The notes under the pieces were generated by a model. That model saw nothing but the letters and a program-made list of their open reading frames with translations, was not told where the DNA came from and did no database searches. A DNA stretch of 37,360 bases, taken from NCBI RefSeq assembly GCF_024195285.1, contig NZ_JALHBS010000068.1:1-37360 (forward strand). The letters run 5' to 3'. A program made the position numbers and the translations under genes. Source of the DNA: Aurantimonas marianensis (GTDB taxonomy: Bacteria; Pseudomonadota; Alphaproteobacteria; Rhizobiales; Rhizobiaceae). Shown in pieces: positions 1 to 8,700 of the stretch. Within the stretch, counting starts at the first letter, position 1, and every line of letters starts with the position of its first letter.

Positions 1-487
1 TCTTGCCGGTCGAGGTGCCGCCGGCGACGAGGATGTTGGCTCGGGCCGCGACTCCGTCGCGCAACGCGGTGGCCTGTTCGGCCGTCATGATCCCGGTCGT
101 GACGTAGTCGTCGAGGGTGAATACCGCGACGGCGGACTTGCGGATCGCGAAGGCCGGGGAGGCTACCACCGGCGGCAGGAGTCCTTCGAACCGCTCCCCC
201 GTCCCGGGCAGCTCTGCCGAGACGCGCGGGCTCCCGGTATGGACCTCCGCGCCAACATGATGGGCGACGAGACGGATGATCCGCTCGCCATCCTCCGGCG
301 CCAGGCGTTCACCCGTATCGGACAGGCCTTCGGAGAGGCGGTCGATCCACAGTCGCCCGTCCGGGTTCAGCATCACCTCGACGACGCCTGCGTCTTCGAG
401 AAAGCGGGCGATGGCCGGACCGAGCGCGGTGCGCAACATTCGCGCGCCGCGTGCGATGCGTTCCGAATTGTGATGCGAAGCCGCCAT
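1..487 (-). CDS. trbB: TrbB, P-type conjugation ATPase (N-terminal part)
   Basis: This is the start of a VirB11/TrbB hexameric ATPase that powers assembly and substrate transfer of the mating-pair type IV secretion system on the cytoplasmic side of the inner membrane. The ATG at 487 gives a protein opening [14 protein letters not shown], followed by the TrbB N-terminal domain (for example [20 protein letters not shown]) and a Walker A start, VAGGTSTGK, at the window edge. The rest, with Walker B, Asp and His boxes, lies outside the window. It is the first trb gene after copG and traG, with a 197-nt gap that could hold a promoter. The family assignment is firm; only about half the protein is visible. 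Confidence 0.9.
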   Translation of the reverse strand, partial: MAASHHNSERIARGARMLRTALGPAIARFLEDAGVVEVMLNPDGRLWIDRLSEGLSDTGERLAPEDGERIIRLVAHHVGAEVHTGSPRVSAELPGTGERFEGLLPPVVASPAFAIRKSAVAVFTLDDYVTTGIMTAEQATALRDGVAARANILVAGGTSTGK

Positions 488-538
488 CTGATCCCCGATT
501 TCGACAGGGACAAATCAGACGGTCCCCATGCGGGGATG

Positions 539-569
539 ATTAAAAGGGCCTGATTTAGGGCCGATTCAA
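539..569 (-). promoter_or_regulatory. possible promoter for the trb operon
   Basis: On the minus strand TTGAAT (564-569) and TTTAAT (539-544) lie 19 nt apart, about 50 nt upstream of the trbB start and inside the only sizeable gap between copG and trbB. The local sequence is AT-richer than its surroundings. The spacing is on the long side, so this is only a suggestion. Confidence 0.25.
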
Positions 570-684
570 CAAGGAATTAGCGTCGTCGTAGTGTGGCGTG
601 CAAAGACAGGAGAACGGCGGCGGTTGCCTTTGCCGAAGAGTGACGGCGGAACACATGGGATAGGAACTACGTCGTCGCTCGGCG

Positions 685-1116
685 CTATTGACTGCCTGAA
701 CCGCTGACATCCTCGGAAATCTCCTGCCTGAGCTTCGGCCCTTTGGCGAGGCGCCGGCCGAGAGCGGTAATGAACGCCTCATAGCGCTCGCCGGCTTTGG
801 CACGCGCGGCCTGTGCAGCTGGCTCCGGCAAAGCCGGTGTCGTCGCGAGCCAGAACCGGACGAAGATTGCAAGGGTCTCGACGGAAATCCCGATATCGCG
901 CTCCAAGCGGGTCATGCGGCGGTCGACCTGGTCGAGGCGCTTGGCGATCGCGGCCTCGCGCCTTTCAGCGTCATCCGGCGACAGGAAGGAGGCGATCGCG
1001 GCTTCTGCGATCATGGACTGCGATTGCTCGCGACGGGCGGCATAGTCCGCCAGCATCGTCTTGATGTCCGGGTCGATATAGACGGAGATCTGCGCTTTCT
1101 TCTTGCGGCTGGACAT
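685..1116 (-). CDS. CopG-family ribbon-helix-helix protein
   Basis: The 143-aa protein has a basic start (MSSRKKKAQIS) and a ribbon-helix-helix fold at about residues 8-46 (strand QISVYIDPD, then two short helices). A charged helical stretch follows (about 50-75), then a hydrophobic segment near VETLAIFVRFWLA. Proteins of this kind sit between traG and trbB in many alphaproteobacterial ICEs and are annotated as CopG-like regulators. It starts 3 nt after the traG stop, so the two are co-transcribed. A role as relaxosome accessory or tra/trb autoregulator is inferred from fold and position; its binding site is not known. Confidence 0.75.
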   Translation of the reverse strand: MSSRKKKAQISVYIDPDIKTMLADYAARREQSQSMIAEAAIASFLSPDDAERREAAIAKRLDQVDRRMTRLERDIGISVETLAIFVRFWLATTPALPEPAAQAARAKAGERYEAFITALGRRLAKGPKLRQEISEDVSGSGSQ

Positions 1117-1119
1117 GGC

Positions 1120-3105
1120 CTAGAGCTCCATGCCGTCGTTGGGGTCCAGTGAGACCTGCCGCGCCACACGCTGCATCATGCGGTTGATCCCGCTCGTGCG
1201 CGCAGTCTCCTCCTGATCGTCATCGGCGGGATCGATCTCGAACTCGTTTTCAAGCGGGGCCTTCTTCTCGATGGGTTTGGTACGGCTCAACTCGGGCTGG
1301 CGGCGCCGTTCTGAATCGGTCGTGTCCTCCTCCGGTGCAGCGCTGGCAGACATGTGAGCGGTTTCCAACGGGCTCGCCGGCAATGGCAGACCCGTCCAGT
1401 CATCAGCCTTCGTATGCACGGATTCGGTGTTCGACGGCGGCGGCAGGATGCGTTCTTGGAAACGTCCGTCCTCGAAGTAGCGGACCTTCTTCGCTCGAAT
1501 AGGCGATGTCCCGGCGACCATGACGATCTCGTCGGCTGGCGGAAGCTGCATGACCTCGCCGGGCGTGAGCAGCGGTCGCGCGGTTTCCTGCCGCGACACC
1601 ATCAGGTGGCCAAGCCAGGGCGAGAGTCTGTGCCCGGCGTAGTTCTTCATCGCCCGCATCTCGGTCGCAGTGCCGAGCGCGTCGGAAACTCGCTTGGCCG
1701 TGCGCTCGTCATTGGTCGCGAAGCTCACGCGAACATGGCAGTTGTCGAGGATGGAGTTGTTCGGCCCGTAGGCCTTCTCGATCTGGTTGAGCGACTGGGC
1801 GATGAGAAAGCTCTTGAGCCCGTAGCCCGCCATGAAGGCGAGCGCGCTCTCGAAGAAGTCGAGGCGACCGAGCGCTGGAAACTCGTCCAGCATCAGCAGC
1901 AACCGATGCCGTCCGGCCTTGGCGTGCAGGTCCTCGGTAAGGCGCCGACCTATCTGGTTGAGGATCAGGCGGATCAGCGGCTTTGTGCGGTTGATATCGG
2001 AGGGGGGCACGACAAGGTAGAGCGACGTCGGATGCTTACCGCCGACGAGATCGGCAATGCGCCAGTCGCATTGGCGCGTCACCGTTGCAACGACAGGGTC
2101 GCGGTAGAGGCCGAGGAAGGACATGGCGGTGGAGAGCACACCGGAGCGTTCGTTGTCCGACTTGTTCAAGAGTTCGCGCGCGGCGCTGGCGATGACCGGA
2201 TGTGGGCCGGATTCGCCGAGATGCGCCGTCTTCATCATCGCGGCGAGCGTCGACTCTATCGGTCGCCTTGGGTCGGAAAGAAAAGCGGCGACGCCGGCGA
2301 GCGTCTTATCCTTCCCGGCATAGAGGACGTGGAGGATGGCACCGACCAGCAGCGCGTGGCTCGTCTTTTCCCAGTGATTGCGCTTCTCAAGCGACCCTTC
2401 CGGATCGACGAGGATGTCGGCGATATTCTGGACATCGCGCACCTCCCACTCACCGCGCCGGACTTCCAGCAGCGGATTGTATGCCGACGATTTCGGGTTG
2501 GTCGGATCGAACAACAGCACGCGGCCGTGCCGCGATCGAAAGCCCGCGGTGAGCTGCCAGTTCTCCCCCTTGATGTCATGGACGATCGCAGAGCCCGGCC
2601 AGGTCAGCAGCGAAGGGACGACGAGGCCAACGCCTTTGCCCGAGCGGGTCGGCGCGAAACACAGCACATGCTCCGGCCCCTCATGGCGCAGATAGTCGCC
2701 CTTGAGCTTGCCGAGAACCACGCCGTCGGGTCCGAGGAGACCGGCCGCCTTGACCTCATCGGGCCGTGCCCAGCGCGCGGAGCCGTAGGTATCGACGCTC
2801 TGTGCTTCGCGCGCCCGCCAGACGGACATGAGAATTGCCACCGCAATCGCAATGAAGCCGCCCGAGGCGGCGATGATGGCGCCCTCGATGAAGATCGGCG
2901 GGGCATAAGCGTCGTAGAAATACCACCACCAGAAGAAGGCCGGGGGATAGTAGATCGGCCATCCCGCGAACTCGAACCAGGGTGCGCCGAGCTGGGGCTG
3001 GAAGCCGAGGCGCCAGGCCGTCCACTGCGTCGCCGCCCAGGTGGTAGTGAGGACGATCGTGAAGACGATGAGGATCTGACCCCAAAGAATTTTTGTTCCG
3101 GACAT
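1120..3105 (-). CDS. traG: TraG/VirD4 type IV coupling protein
   Basis: A 661-aa inner-membrane coupling protein that links the relaxase-DNA complex to the mating pore. The start at 3105 (MSGTKILWGQ) fits the family N-terminus; an earlier in-frame codon at 3123 adds six residues. There are two N-terminal membrane segments (about residues 8-28 and 75-100). Walker A is APTRSGKGVGLV near 148-158 and Walker B LLLMLDEFPALG near 401-412. The C-terminal tail after about residue 560 is acidic and variable. The last gene upstream on this strand is a cargo fusion gene rather than the relaxase, suggesting an insertion that separated relaxase and traG. Confidence 0.95.
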   Translation of the reverse strand: MSGTKILWGQILIVFTIVLTTTWAATQWTAWRLGFQPQLGAPWFEFAGWPIYYPPAFFWWWYFYDAYAPPIFIEGAIIAASGGFIAIAVAILMSVWRAREAQSVDTYGSARWARPDEVKAAGLLGPDGVVLGKLKGDYLRHEGPEHVLCFAPTRSGKGVGLVVPSLLTWPGSAIVHDIKGENWQLTAGFRSRHGRVLLFDPTNPKSSAYNPLLEVRRGEWEVRDVQNIADILVDPEGSLEKRNHWEKTSHALLVGAILHVLYAGKDKTLAGVAAFLSDPRRPIESTLAAMMKTAHLGESGPHPVIASAARELLNKSDNERSGVLSTAMSFLGLYRDPVVATVTRQCDWRIADLVGGKHPTSLYLVVPPSDINRTKPLIRLILNQIGRRLTEDLHAKAGRHRLLLMLDEFPALGRLDFFESALAFMAGYGLKSFLIAQSLNQIEKAYGPNNSILDNCHVRVSFATNDERTAKRVSDALGTATEMRAMKNYAGHRLSPWLGHLMVSRQETARPLLTPGEVMQLPPADEIVMVAGTSPIRAKKVRYFEDGRFQERILPPPSNTESVHTKADDWTGLPLPASPLETAHMSASAAPEEDTTDSERRRQPELSRTKPIEKKAPLENEFEIDPADDDQEETARTSGINRMMQRVARQVSLDPNDGMEL

Positions 3106-4849
3106 AGCCCATATTCCAAGCAAATATCGGTACGTTGGGGGCCATGAACGGGGCCAGCAAGGCCACTCTTTCTCCAGTCGTAAGAACGGTGGCTAATGGA
3201 TAAAGAACGGCGGGCTGACGATGTCCGAAAGCGTCATTCGGTTGGATGCGAAACGGAATCCGATCGCTGTAGGCGGCGGTGTTCGGACAGATTCGGAGGA
3301 TGCCCGCTACGCGCCAAGGACATCGATCCGCAGTTTGGATCGGCAACTCGCACCGACAATACCGCCCGGGACTTCCGAGCGTGGTCCGCTGCTTCTTGTC
3401 CCGTGTCTTGTTGGGATCTTCGATCGCCTCAACCGACTGGATGTATTCGGCAATATACTCCGGCGGCAGGCCGTGTTCCCTGCCACCTGCAAGGACAAAG
3501 TCCTTGTACCAGCTATAGGGTTTGAGGCTGTCGTCGATATAGTCTGGGGTGGCGAGATAGGTAAGGACCTTCCGCCTGCGACCTTTGTCGTTGATGACCG
3601 TGACCATCGCGTGCTCGTAGCCGCTGCCGACGCCTTCGGCCTCATCTAGCTTGGCTCGCTCGGCAGGATCGAAGCTGAACAGGATTCCGATCACGCTATT
3701 GTCGTTACCACTGGCAAATGCGTTGCACTTCCCGGACTTGTCCGCGCTGCGCTTATGGAAGTGAAGCGCATGACCCGGCAAGGTAGCGATGCCGAGCGGC
3801 TTGCAGCTCGGCATGCGTTCGCGCAGCCGGGCGGTCGACATGTTGGACCCATAGGCAAAATAGACGACTGGCTCCGGTGGCCCGGTCTCTGTGTTCTTCA
3901 GCGCCGCGATCGTGGGATCGCCCGGCTTAAGGATCGTGCGCAGCGGTACAGTCATTATGCTGCACTCGTTGGTTTCTTCGCCTTCGCGTGTGATGATCGA
4001 CTGTCCATCCTCGAGGTCGAGGATTGGAACAGGCCTGCCAGTCCAACCGCAGTCGGTGCAGCGCGGTCGTTCCCAGAGTACGCCGGGTGCCGCGGTGTTT
4101 TCGCCCTGTTCGGGTTCGAGATGTGGCGAGCCGCATTTCGAGCATTCCACGGGCACACTGCGCAGCTCGCGAAGGATCAATGAGGTCGCCATGCCGCTGG
4201 CGTGTTGGGTCAACGAGTGCGCCATGTCGGCATCAATCCAGGTGGCCGACTTTGAGTGCGTCAGCCAGTTGGAAAACGTCCATGCGGACTCAAGCGCACC
4301 CTTGAGAGTCCCACGACGCTCCTTGTTGGTGTCGCCCGGGAGAAGATCGTTGCAGATGAACTCCGCCCACGCGCGGAAGTTCGCGCGCTGCGGCGGTGTG
4401 TCGGTCCACGTTGCCGCGTCCTGCGCGACGCCGATCAGCTCAAGTAGCGCCTCGCGGCAGCGGACGCCGACGGCCTGATAGCCCGCGAGGTTATGCGCCT
4501 GTGTCACGGCGGTGCCGGCTTCTTCGATCTTCTCGAAGACGGGACCGAACGGGACGATGCGCAGATCGTCTTCCTGTTGTTCTTCCGTACGCGGGATGCG
4601 GAGGATCAGGCCAATATGGAAGGTCAGAGCAAGGTCCATATTCGGGAACTGCTCCTGAGAGTAGAGGTTTGTGCCGCCCGTAATGACCCACCAGCGATCC
4701 TTGTTGGTGTGGATGTCCCACACGTCATGGCGGGTGTTCAGGACGGCCTCCGAGTAGACCTTCTGCATGAATGTCACTTCGAGGTCGGGCGCCTGCCATT
4801 CAAAGTATTCCCGGACTTCCTCGATCTCCTCGTCGGTGGCTTTCAACAT
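2756..4849 (-). CDS. zinc-ribbon / gamma-glutamylcyclotransferase-like fusion with a run-on C-terminus
   Basis: Start chosen at 4849 (MLKATDEE), 6 nt after a GGGAG box. Residues 1 to about 300 form a domain I do not recognise, with two CxxC pairs (C236/C239 and C264/C267) that look like a zinc ribbon. Residues about 328-487 are a gamma-glutamylcyclotransferase/AIG2-like domain with the signature YFAYGSNM (330-337) and candidate catalytic Glu405 in LDEAEG. The recognisable part ends near nt 3389. The frame then stays open to 2756, running 350 nt into traG out of frame, so about 210 C-terminal residues look like non-coding read-through. The native stop was probably lost by truncation or insertion. 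The gene interrupts the relaxase-traG order and is cargo. The domain calls are good; whether the full ORF is translated is doubtful. Confidence 0.55.
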   Translation of the reverse strand: MLKATDEEIEEVREYFEWQAPDLEVTFMQKVYSEAVLNTRHDVWDIHTNKDRWWVITGGTNLYSQEQFPNMDLALTFHIGLILRIPRTEEQQEDDLRIVPFGPVFEKIEEAGTAVTQAHNLAGYQAVGVRCREALLELIGVAQDAATWTDTPPQRANFRAWAEFICNDLLPGDTNKERRGTLKGALESAWTFSNWLTHSKSATWIDADMAHSLTQHASGMATSLILRELRSVPVECSKCGSPHLEPEQGENTAAPGVLWERPRCTDCGWTGRPVPILDLEDGQSIITREGEETNECSIMTVPLRTILKPGDPTIAALKNTETGPPEPVVYFAYGSNMSTARLRERMPSCKPLGIATLPGHALHFHKRSADKSGKCNAFASGNDNSVIGILFSFDPAERAKLDEAEGVGSGYEHAMVTVINDKGRRRKVLTYLATPDYIDDSLKPYSWYKDFVLAGGREHGLPPEYIAEYIQSVEAIEDPNKTRDKKQRTTLGSPGRYCRCELPIQTADRCPWRVAGILRICPNTAAYSDRIPFRIQPNDAFGHRQPAVLYPLATVLTTGERVALLAPFMAPNVPIFAWNMGYVRNKNSLGSDPHRLHDRPHYHLGGDAVDGLAPRLPAPARRTLVRVRGMADLLSPGLLLVVVFLRRLCPADLHRGRHHRRLGRLHCDCGGNSHVRLAGARSTERRYLRLRALGTAR

Positions 4850-5017
4850 GAACGGCTCCCGCGATGAGCTCGTCGCACCGCGCTGCAAAGGGTTTGCGAA
4901 GGCCTCAACAATAGTCCGATGTCACTGAGCTTACAAAATCCGGCGCGGCAACGCGGGATGTCCTTGTGCTCGAAGCTGTCCTTCGCGAACAGTCTGGTTG
5001 CACCCGCTGACCAACAT

Positions 5018-6757
5018 TCAGCGGCTCAGCCCTCGCTTGCGGCCGAAGCTCCAATCAACGCCGCCATCGCCACGCGCGATGCCGGAGACGTGGCGGCCAA
5101 GGTGCTTTTCGAGCGAAGGCGACCAGGGTACCAGCTGGAAGCCGAGACCATCGTCGATCATCGCGAAGCGGCCGGAGGCGAGCGTGAAACGCTGGCGGTA
5201 GGCGCCGGCGACGTACTCGCCGTTGGTCGCACGCTGGAAGGGCTGGCCGGTCTGAGCCGCGAGCTTCTCGCCGAGTGTGTCCACTTCGCGCCGGCGGAGC
5301 GTGTTGAGGAGATTGCGACTGAAGATGATCCGCCGGCCCTGCCGTTCGGCGAAACCTTGCTCGATCAGGTGATCTGCACGCCGGTCCAGAGCATCGCGGA
5401 CTTCGGCGCCGAACCCGCCTTCCGACAGGGCTGCGGGATCACGCGCGATGTTTTGCCGATCCAGCCAGGTTGCGCCCGATGCGGTCACCTGCCGTTCGAT
5501 GTCGAGATCGGAACGCACCGCGAGCGCGACACGCCGCTGTCCGCGGGAGTCGTCATAGGCGCGCAGCTCGACGATCGAGCCTGGCGTGCTGTCGCCGGCC
5601 GCATCGAGATCGGCGAGCTTGATGTGGTGGGTCCGTCCGTCGACGCCGTCGACCACGGCATAGGCCGTGCCCTTCAGTTCGTCGTCGAGTCCACGTTCGA
5701 CCAGGCGGCCGACGATCGGCGTGTCGAGACTTTCGGCGGCCAGCACGTAATCCGCCGATCCGCGCCCGATGCCGCGCTCGGTCAGCGCCCGGTGCATGCG
5801 CTTGATGGTGTCACCGCGTTCGCCAAGTTCGCGCAGCGTCGCCTCGGCGTTGTCGTCGATCATCCATTGGCCGGGGCCGACCTGCTCGGCCAGGCCGAGC
5901 GTCTCCAGCTTGCGCAGCCGCCCGACCTTGAGCGCGTGGAATTCGTCGGGCTGCTCGCCCGGATGCGGCGCGAGGTCGATGATGCCGGTGCGCCGGCTGT
6001 CGCGAACGAGCTGGCGATCGAGCTGCGTCCAGCGCTCGGAGGCGATCTGGTTCTCGAGGCTGCGCCGGATATCGAGGTCGGTGCGCGGCCCGAGCTCCTG
6101 GGTGATCAGGTCGCGCGCCCGATCACGCATGCCCTCCTTGATATAGTCGCGCGAGATGACGAGGTCCTGGCCGTCGTCGCGCACACCGCGCACGATCAGA
6201 TGGACATGCGGATGTTCCGTGTTCCAGTGATCGACGGCCACCCAATCGATCTCAGTGCCGAGATCCTTCTCCATCTGGCCGACAAGATCGCGGGTGAAGG
6301 ATTTGAGGTCCGACATTTCGAGTGCGTCGTCGGGCGAGATGATGAAGCGGAAATGGTGGCGGTCGTCCTCGCAGCGCTCGGCGAAGGCACGGCCATCCGT
6401 CTCCTCCTCTCCCGGCCCGAACAGCCGCGCCTTCTCTCCATCGCGGGTCACGCCGCCGCGGCGCAGATAGTCGAGATGTGTGCCGAGCGGCGCGGCGCGC
6501 GCGGAATGCCGGACCACACGCGCCTTGATCACCGCGCCGCGCGAGCGCGCCGTGATGAGCCGGTTGGCCTGGATGCTGGCACGCTGGCCATGGCCGAAGC
6601 GCGAGCGATTGCCGGAAACGACGCGGCCGGAGCGCGACACGCCTCCGCCCGCCTTCTTCGCGGCCGCGAGCGCCTGGGCGATGAAGGGGCGCGCGGCCTG
6701 TGCACGCGTCGAGCGGATGCGGCCGGGACGGATGCGGAACTCGCGATCATCGGCCAT
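5018..6757 (-). CDS. MOBP relaxase (VirD2/TraI-like, DUF3363 C-terminus)
   Basis: A 579-aa mobilisation nuclease that would nick oriT, stay covalently bound to the 5' end and pilot the strand to TraG. The start at 6757 gives MADDREFRIRPGR, the usual opening of this family. A candidate catalytic tyrosine is Tyr97 in THLDYLRR. The metal-binding histidine motif is HPHVHLIVRG at about 180-189, preceded by VDHWNTE. The C-terminal half, about 300 residues rich in RLRKLE and WMIDD-like elements, matches the DUF3363 region of alphaproteobacterial relaxases. The 243-nt upstream gap carries repeats and a nic-like site, so the gene lies next to its own origin of transfer. Confidence 0.92.
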   Translation of the reverse strand: MADDREFRIRPGRIRSTRAQAARPFIAQALAAAKKAGGGVSRSGRVVSGNRSRFGHGQRASIQANRLITARSRGAVIKARVVRHSARAAPLGTHLDYLRRGGVTRDGEKARLFGPGEEETDGRAFAERCEDDRHHFRFIISPDDALEMSDLKSFTRDLVGQMEKDLGTEIDWVAVDHWNTEHPHVHLIVRGVRDDGQDLVISRDYIKEGMRDRARDLITQELGPRTDLDIRRSLENQIASERWTQLDRQLVRDSRRTGIIDLAPHPGEQPDEFHALKVGRLRKLETLGLAEQVGPGQWMIDDNAEATLRELGERGDTIKRMHRALTERGIGRGSADYVLAAESLDTPIVGRLVERGLDDELKGTAYAVVDGVDGRTHHIKLADLDAAGDSTPGSIVELRAYDDSRGQRRVALAVRSDLDIERQVTASGATWLDRQNIARDPAALSEGGFGAEVRDALDRRADHLIEQGFAERQGRRIIFSRNLLNTLRRREVDTLGEKLAAQTGQPFQRATNGEYVAGAYRQRFTLASGRFAMIDDGLGFQLVPWSPSLEKHLGRHVSGIARGDGGVDWSFGRKRGLSR

Positions 6758-6766
6758 GGCATCGCT

Positions 6767-6930
6767 CCGCAATGTGCGAAAACCCGCGTAGACACAGGCC
6801 CTTGAGCGGTCCGCGCACATTGCGCCAAGGCCCGGCAATGTGCGGAACGCGCCAGAAAATCCAAGCAAAACAACCGACCGACCGGCGCGCAATGTGCGCC
6901 CTTTTATCCTGCCATCGTTCGGTTGTTGGG
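6767..6930 (+). other. candidate oriT
   Basis: The gap between the relaxase and transglycosylase genes holds an octamer TATCCTGC at 6905-6912, which matches the IncP/VirD2-type nic core (YATCCTG followed by Y), predicting a nick between 6911 and 6912 on the plus strand. A 9-bp inverted repeat, AACAACCGA (6869-6877) and TCGGTTGTT (6919-6927), encloses the site, and four copies of GCAATGTGCG lie beside it. The stretch around the fourth copy, GTGCGCCCTT (6894-6903), also resembles the IncQ-type nic region as I recall it, so the exact nick site is uncertain. Position directly upstream of a MOBP relaxase supports oriT function. Confidence 0.6.
6769..6898. repeat. four GCAATGTGCG decamers
   Basis: Exact copies lie at 6769-6778, 6835-6844 and 6889-6898 on the plus strand, and one inverted copy (CGCACATTGC) at 6814-6823. 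I found no further copy elsewhere in the window. They surround the relaxase promoter region and oriT, so they probably bind a relaxosome or regulatory protein. Confidence 0.8.
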
Positions 6931-7000
6931 GCTGCCACCTCCACTTGCGCTCGCCATGCTACGCCAGAGCCCGACAGGGCATGAATGCACATGGCGTCAG

Positions 7001-7768
7001 TCACGACGAGCCCCTTGTGCTGCCGTGGGCGACGAATACCGATTCCGACTGTGGCTGTTGATTGGGTTCGCGCTCCTCCGGGACGGGGGAGGGGGACGTC
7101 TTCGACGGCTCCTCGGAGGCACGGTTGTCGACACTCCGGCGGTCGTTTGAACGCGGCACGAAAAGCGGTGCCTCGCGCCAGTCCGGAGGCGATGGCGGTG
7201 CGGCCGGAGCGTTCAGCGACGGCACAGCGGCGCCAAGCGCGGGCGCAAGCAAATCGACATAGGCGCGCGTTTCGGCAGGCAGCGGCCGCCCCGTGGCGAG
7301 GTACTCGTCGTAGCGGGCAGGCCCCGCATTGTAGGCCGCCAGCATCGCGGCAATGGTGCCGTAGCGGTCGTACATTTCGCGCAAATAGGCCGCGCCCGCG
7401 TAGATGTTGTCGCGCAGATCGAACGGATCGCGGCCGAGGCGATAGCGGGCGCGCAGGTGATCCCAGGTATCGGGCATGACCTGCATCAGCCCCATCGCGC
7501 CCGCGGATGAGACGGCACGCATAGCGCCGGCGCTCTCGGCGCCCAAGACGGCGACGATCCAGTGTTCGGGAATGCGAAAGCGCCGCGCCGCCTCGGTAAT
7601 ATGAGCGGCGAATGGATGGCCGATCTGCTGCTGCCCGGTGGTTGCCGGCTGAGCAAAGACGGCGCCGCTTTCGACCAGGCTGAGGGACAGGCCGGAAAGG
7701 AGAAGGAGGGCAATGCGGCCGCAAGGGCCGCACCGCCGCAGTGCTGGGGACAAGCGGACGCAGCGCAT
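7001..7768 (-). CDS. lytic transglycosylase (VirB1/TrbN-like)
   Basis: A 255-aa SLT-family muramidase that would open peptidoglycan locally for the mating pore. The N-terminus has a signal peptide: basic MRCVRLSPALRRC, a leucine-rich core (about 20-31) and a likely cleavage site after VFAQ near residue 40. The SLT domain covers about 50-175, with catalytic Glu77 in LGAESAG, the GLMQVMP motif (93-99) and AYNAGP (145-150). The tail after 190 is proline-rich and disordered. It starts 3 nt after the DUF736 stop and belongs to the traF operon. Confidence 0.92.
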   Translation of the reverse strand: MRCVRLSPALRRCGPCGRIALLLLSGLSLSLVESGAVFAQPATTGQQQIGHPFAAHITEAARRFRIPEHWIVAVLGAESAGAMRAVSSAGAMGLMQVMPDTWDHLRARYRLGRDPFDLRDNIYAGAAYLREMYDRYGTIAAMLAAYNAGPARYDEYLATGRPLPAETRAYVDLLAPALGAAVPSLNAPAAPPSPPDWREAPLFVPRSNDRRSVDNRASEEPSKTSPSPVPEEREPNQQPQSESVFVAHGSTRGSS

Positions 7769-7771
7769 CGT

Positions 7772-8107
7772 TCAGTCCTGATCGTCGCGCTTTTTCGGGC
7801 GGGTCCAGTGCAGGCCCCAGTCGCGTCCGTCCTCATCCGACTGGAACAGCCGGGCGCGGATCGGAAGCGGAAATGCCGGATCGTCCAGGACGACCGAGAT
7901 GAAGGTGCCTGCCCGCTCGCCGGAGTGTTTCCAGCCCGCGCCGACCTCCGGACCGTCTTCATCACCGAGATGAACCCGGTAGGCGGGCGCGTTCTCGCTG
8001 TCCGCATTGTCGGCGGGGACGAAGGTGAGTTCGCAGTCGAACGAGAGGGTGCGGAGTCGGCCCAAATATCCTCTGGGCGTGCGTGTGAATTGACCGATCT
8101 GGGGCAT
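7772..8107 (-). CDS. DUF736 family protein (copy 1)
   Basis: A 111-aa protein, start at 8107 (MPQIGQFTRT) after a clear AAGGAG box; an in-frame GTG at 8158 is less likely. The pattern is that of DUF736: an N-terminal IGxFxRxxxGYxG, a central SENAPAYRV and a C-terminal WTRPKK. The molecular function of DUF736 is not known; it occurs almost only on alphaproteobacterial plasmids and ICEs. A second copy lies at 13403-13720. Here it sits between traF and the transglycosylase gene in the transfer operon. Confidence 0.85.
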   Translation of the reverse strand: MPQIGQFTRTPRGYLGRLRTLSFDCELTFVPADNADSENAPAYRVHLGDEDGPEVGAGWKHSGERAGTFISVVLDDPAFPLPIRARLFQSDEDGRDWGLHWTRPKKRDDQD

Positions 8108-8154
8108 GGGAAACTCCTTTTGGTTGCGGTGGGATTGCAGGAGGGCGCGCGTCG

Positions 8155-8700
8155 TCACCGCATCGGCGCTCGCCAGACGAAGCGGCCGTTTCCGTCTTCG
8201 TCGGTGTAAAGGGGGACGGCCCGGCCGATGACGGTGGTGGCCGGGAGCGGGCCGAAGTAGCGACCATCGAGACTGTCGGGGACGTCGATGTTCATGAGGA
8301 ACAGCTCGTCCGGCTGGACGCGGCGGCAGCCGTGCCAGACCGGCAGTGGGCGGCCGCGACTGTCGCGGTCGCGCGCTTCGCCGAGCGGCACATCATCGAC
8401 CGTGATGGCGCGGTTTACGCGGCACACCTGCTGCCCGGGAAGGGCGATGACACGCTTCAGGAGCGGCACGTCGCGGCCGATATAGCCGCGCTCGACCATG
8501 AAATCTTCGAGCGGCTCGGGCGGCATCACCGCGACCAGGTCGGGAACTTCGAGACGCTCGGCCGGATCGATCCGATAGAGCCCGATCGGCGCGCTGACCG
8601 ACACGTTCCAGACGAGCCTGGTCGATGTCGGAATGACCGCTGCTGCGGCAACGCCCATCGCGGCGACGTAGGTGAGCATGACATAGCCGAAGCGGGTCAT
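8155..8700 (-). CDS. traF: TraF, S26-family conjugation peptidase
   Basis: A 181-aa membrane-anchored serine protease of the S26 (signal peptidase) family; in RP4 the TraF homologue matures and cyclises the TrbC pilin. One N-terminal membrane segment spans about residues 7-25. The catalytic pair is Ser36 in VSAPIGLY and Lys82 in LLKRVIALPG. The family C-terminal motif is seen in SLDGRYFGPL. The start at 8700 overlaps the DUF2840 stop as ATGA, implying translational coupling. A longer frame to 9012 is only an overlap with that gene. Confidence 0.93.
   Translation of the reverse strand: MTRFGYVMLTYVAAMGVAAAAVIPTSTRLVWNVSVSAPIGLYRIDPAERLEVPDLVAVMPPEPLEDFMVERGYIGRDVPLLKRVIALPGQQVCRVNRAITVDDVPLGEARDRDSRGRPLPVWHGCRRVQPDELFLMNIDVPDSLDGRYFGPLPATTVIGRAVPLYTDEDGNGRFVWRAPMR

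Noticed and set aside
1354-3147. 597-codon plus-strand frame opposite traG
   Set aside because: Antisense shadow of TraG, arginine-rich low-complexity translation.
3221-3649. Plus-strand frame opposite the end of the GGCT fusion gene
   Set aside because: Overlaps the recognisable GGCT domain on the other strand and has no known motif.
4919-6805. 628-codon plus-strand frame opposite the relaxase
   Set aside because: Mirror frame of a GC-rich gene; the minus strand encodes clear relaxase motifs.
6891-6903. IncQ-type nic site as the primary oriT assignment
   Set aside because: The GTGCGCCCTT match is partial and part of a decamer copy; TATCCTGC fits the MOBP relaxase next door better.
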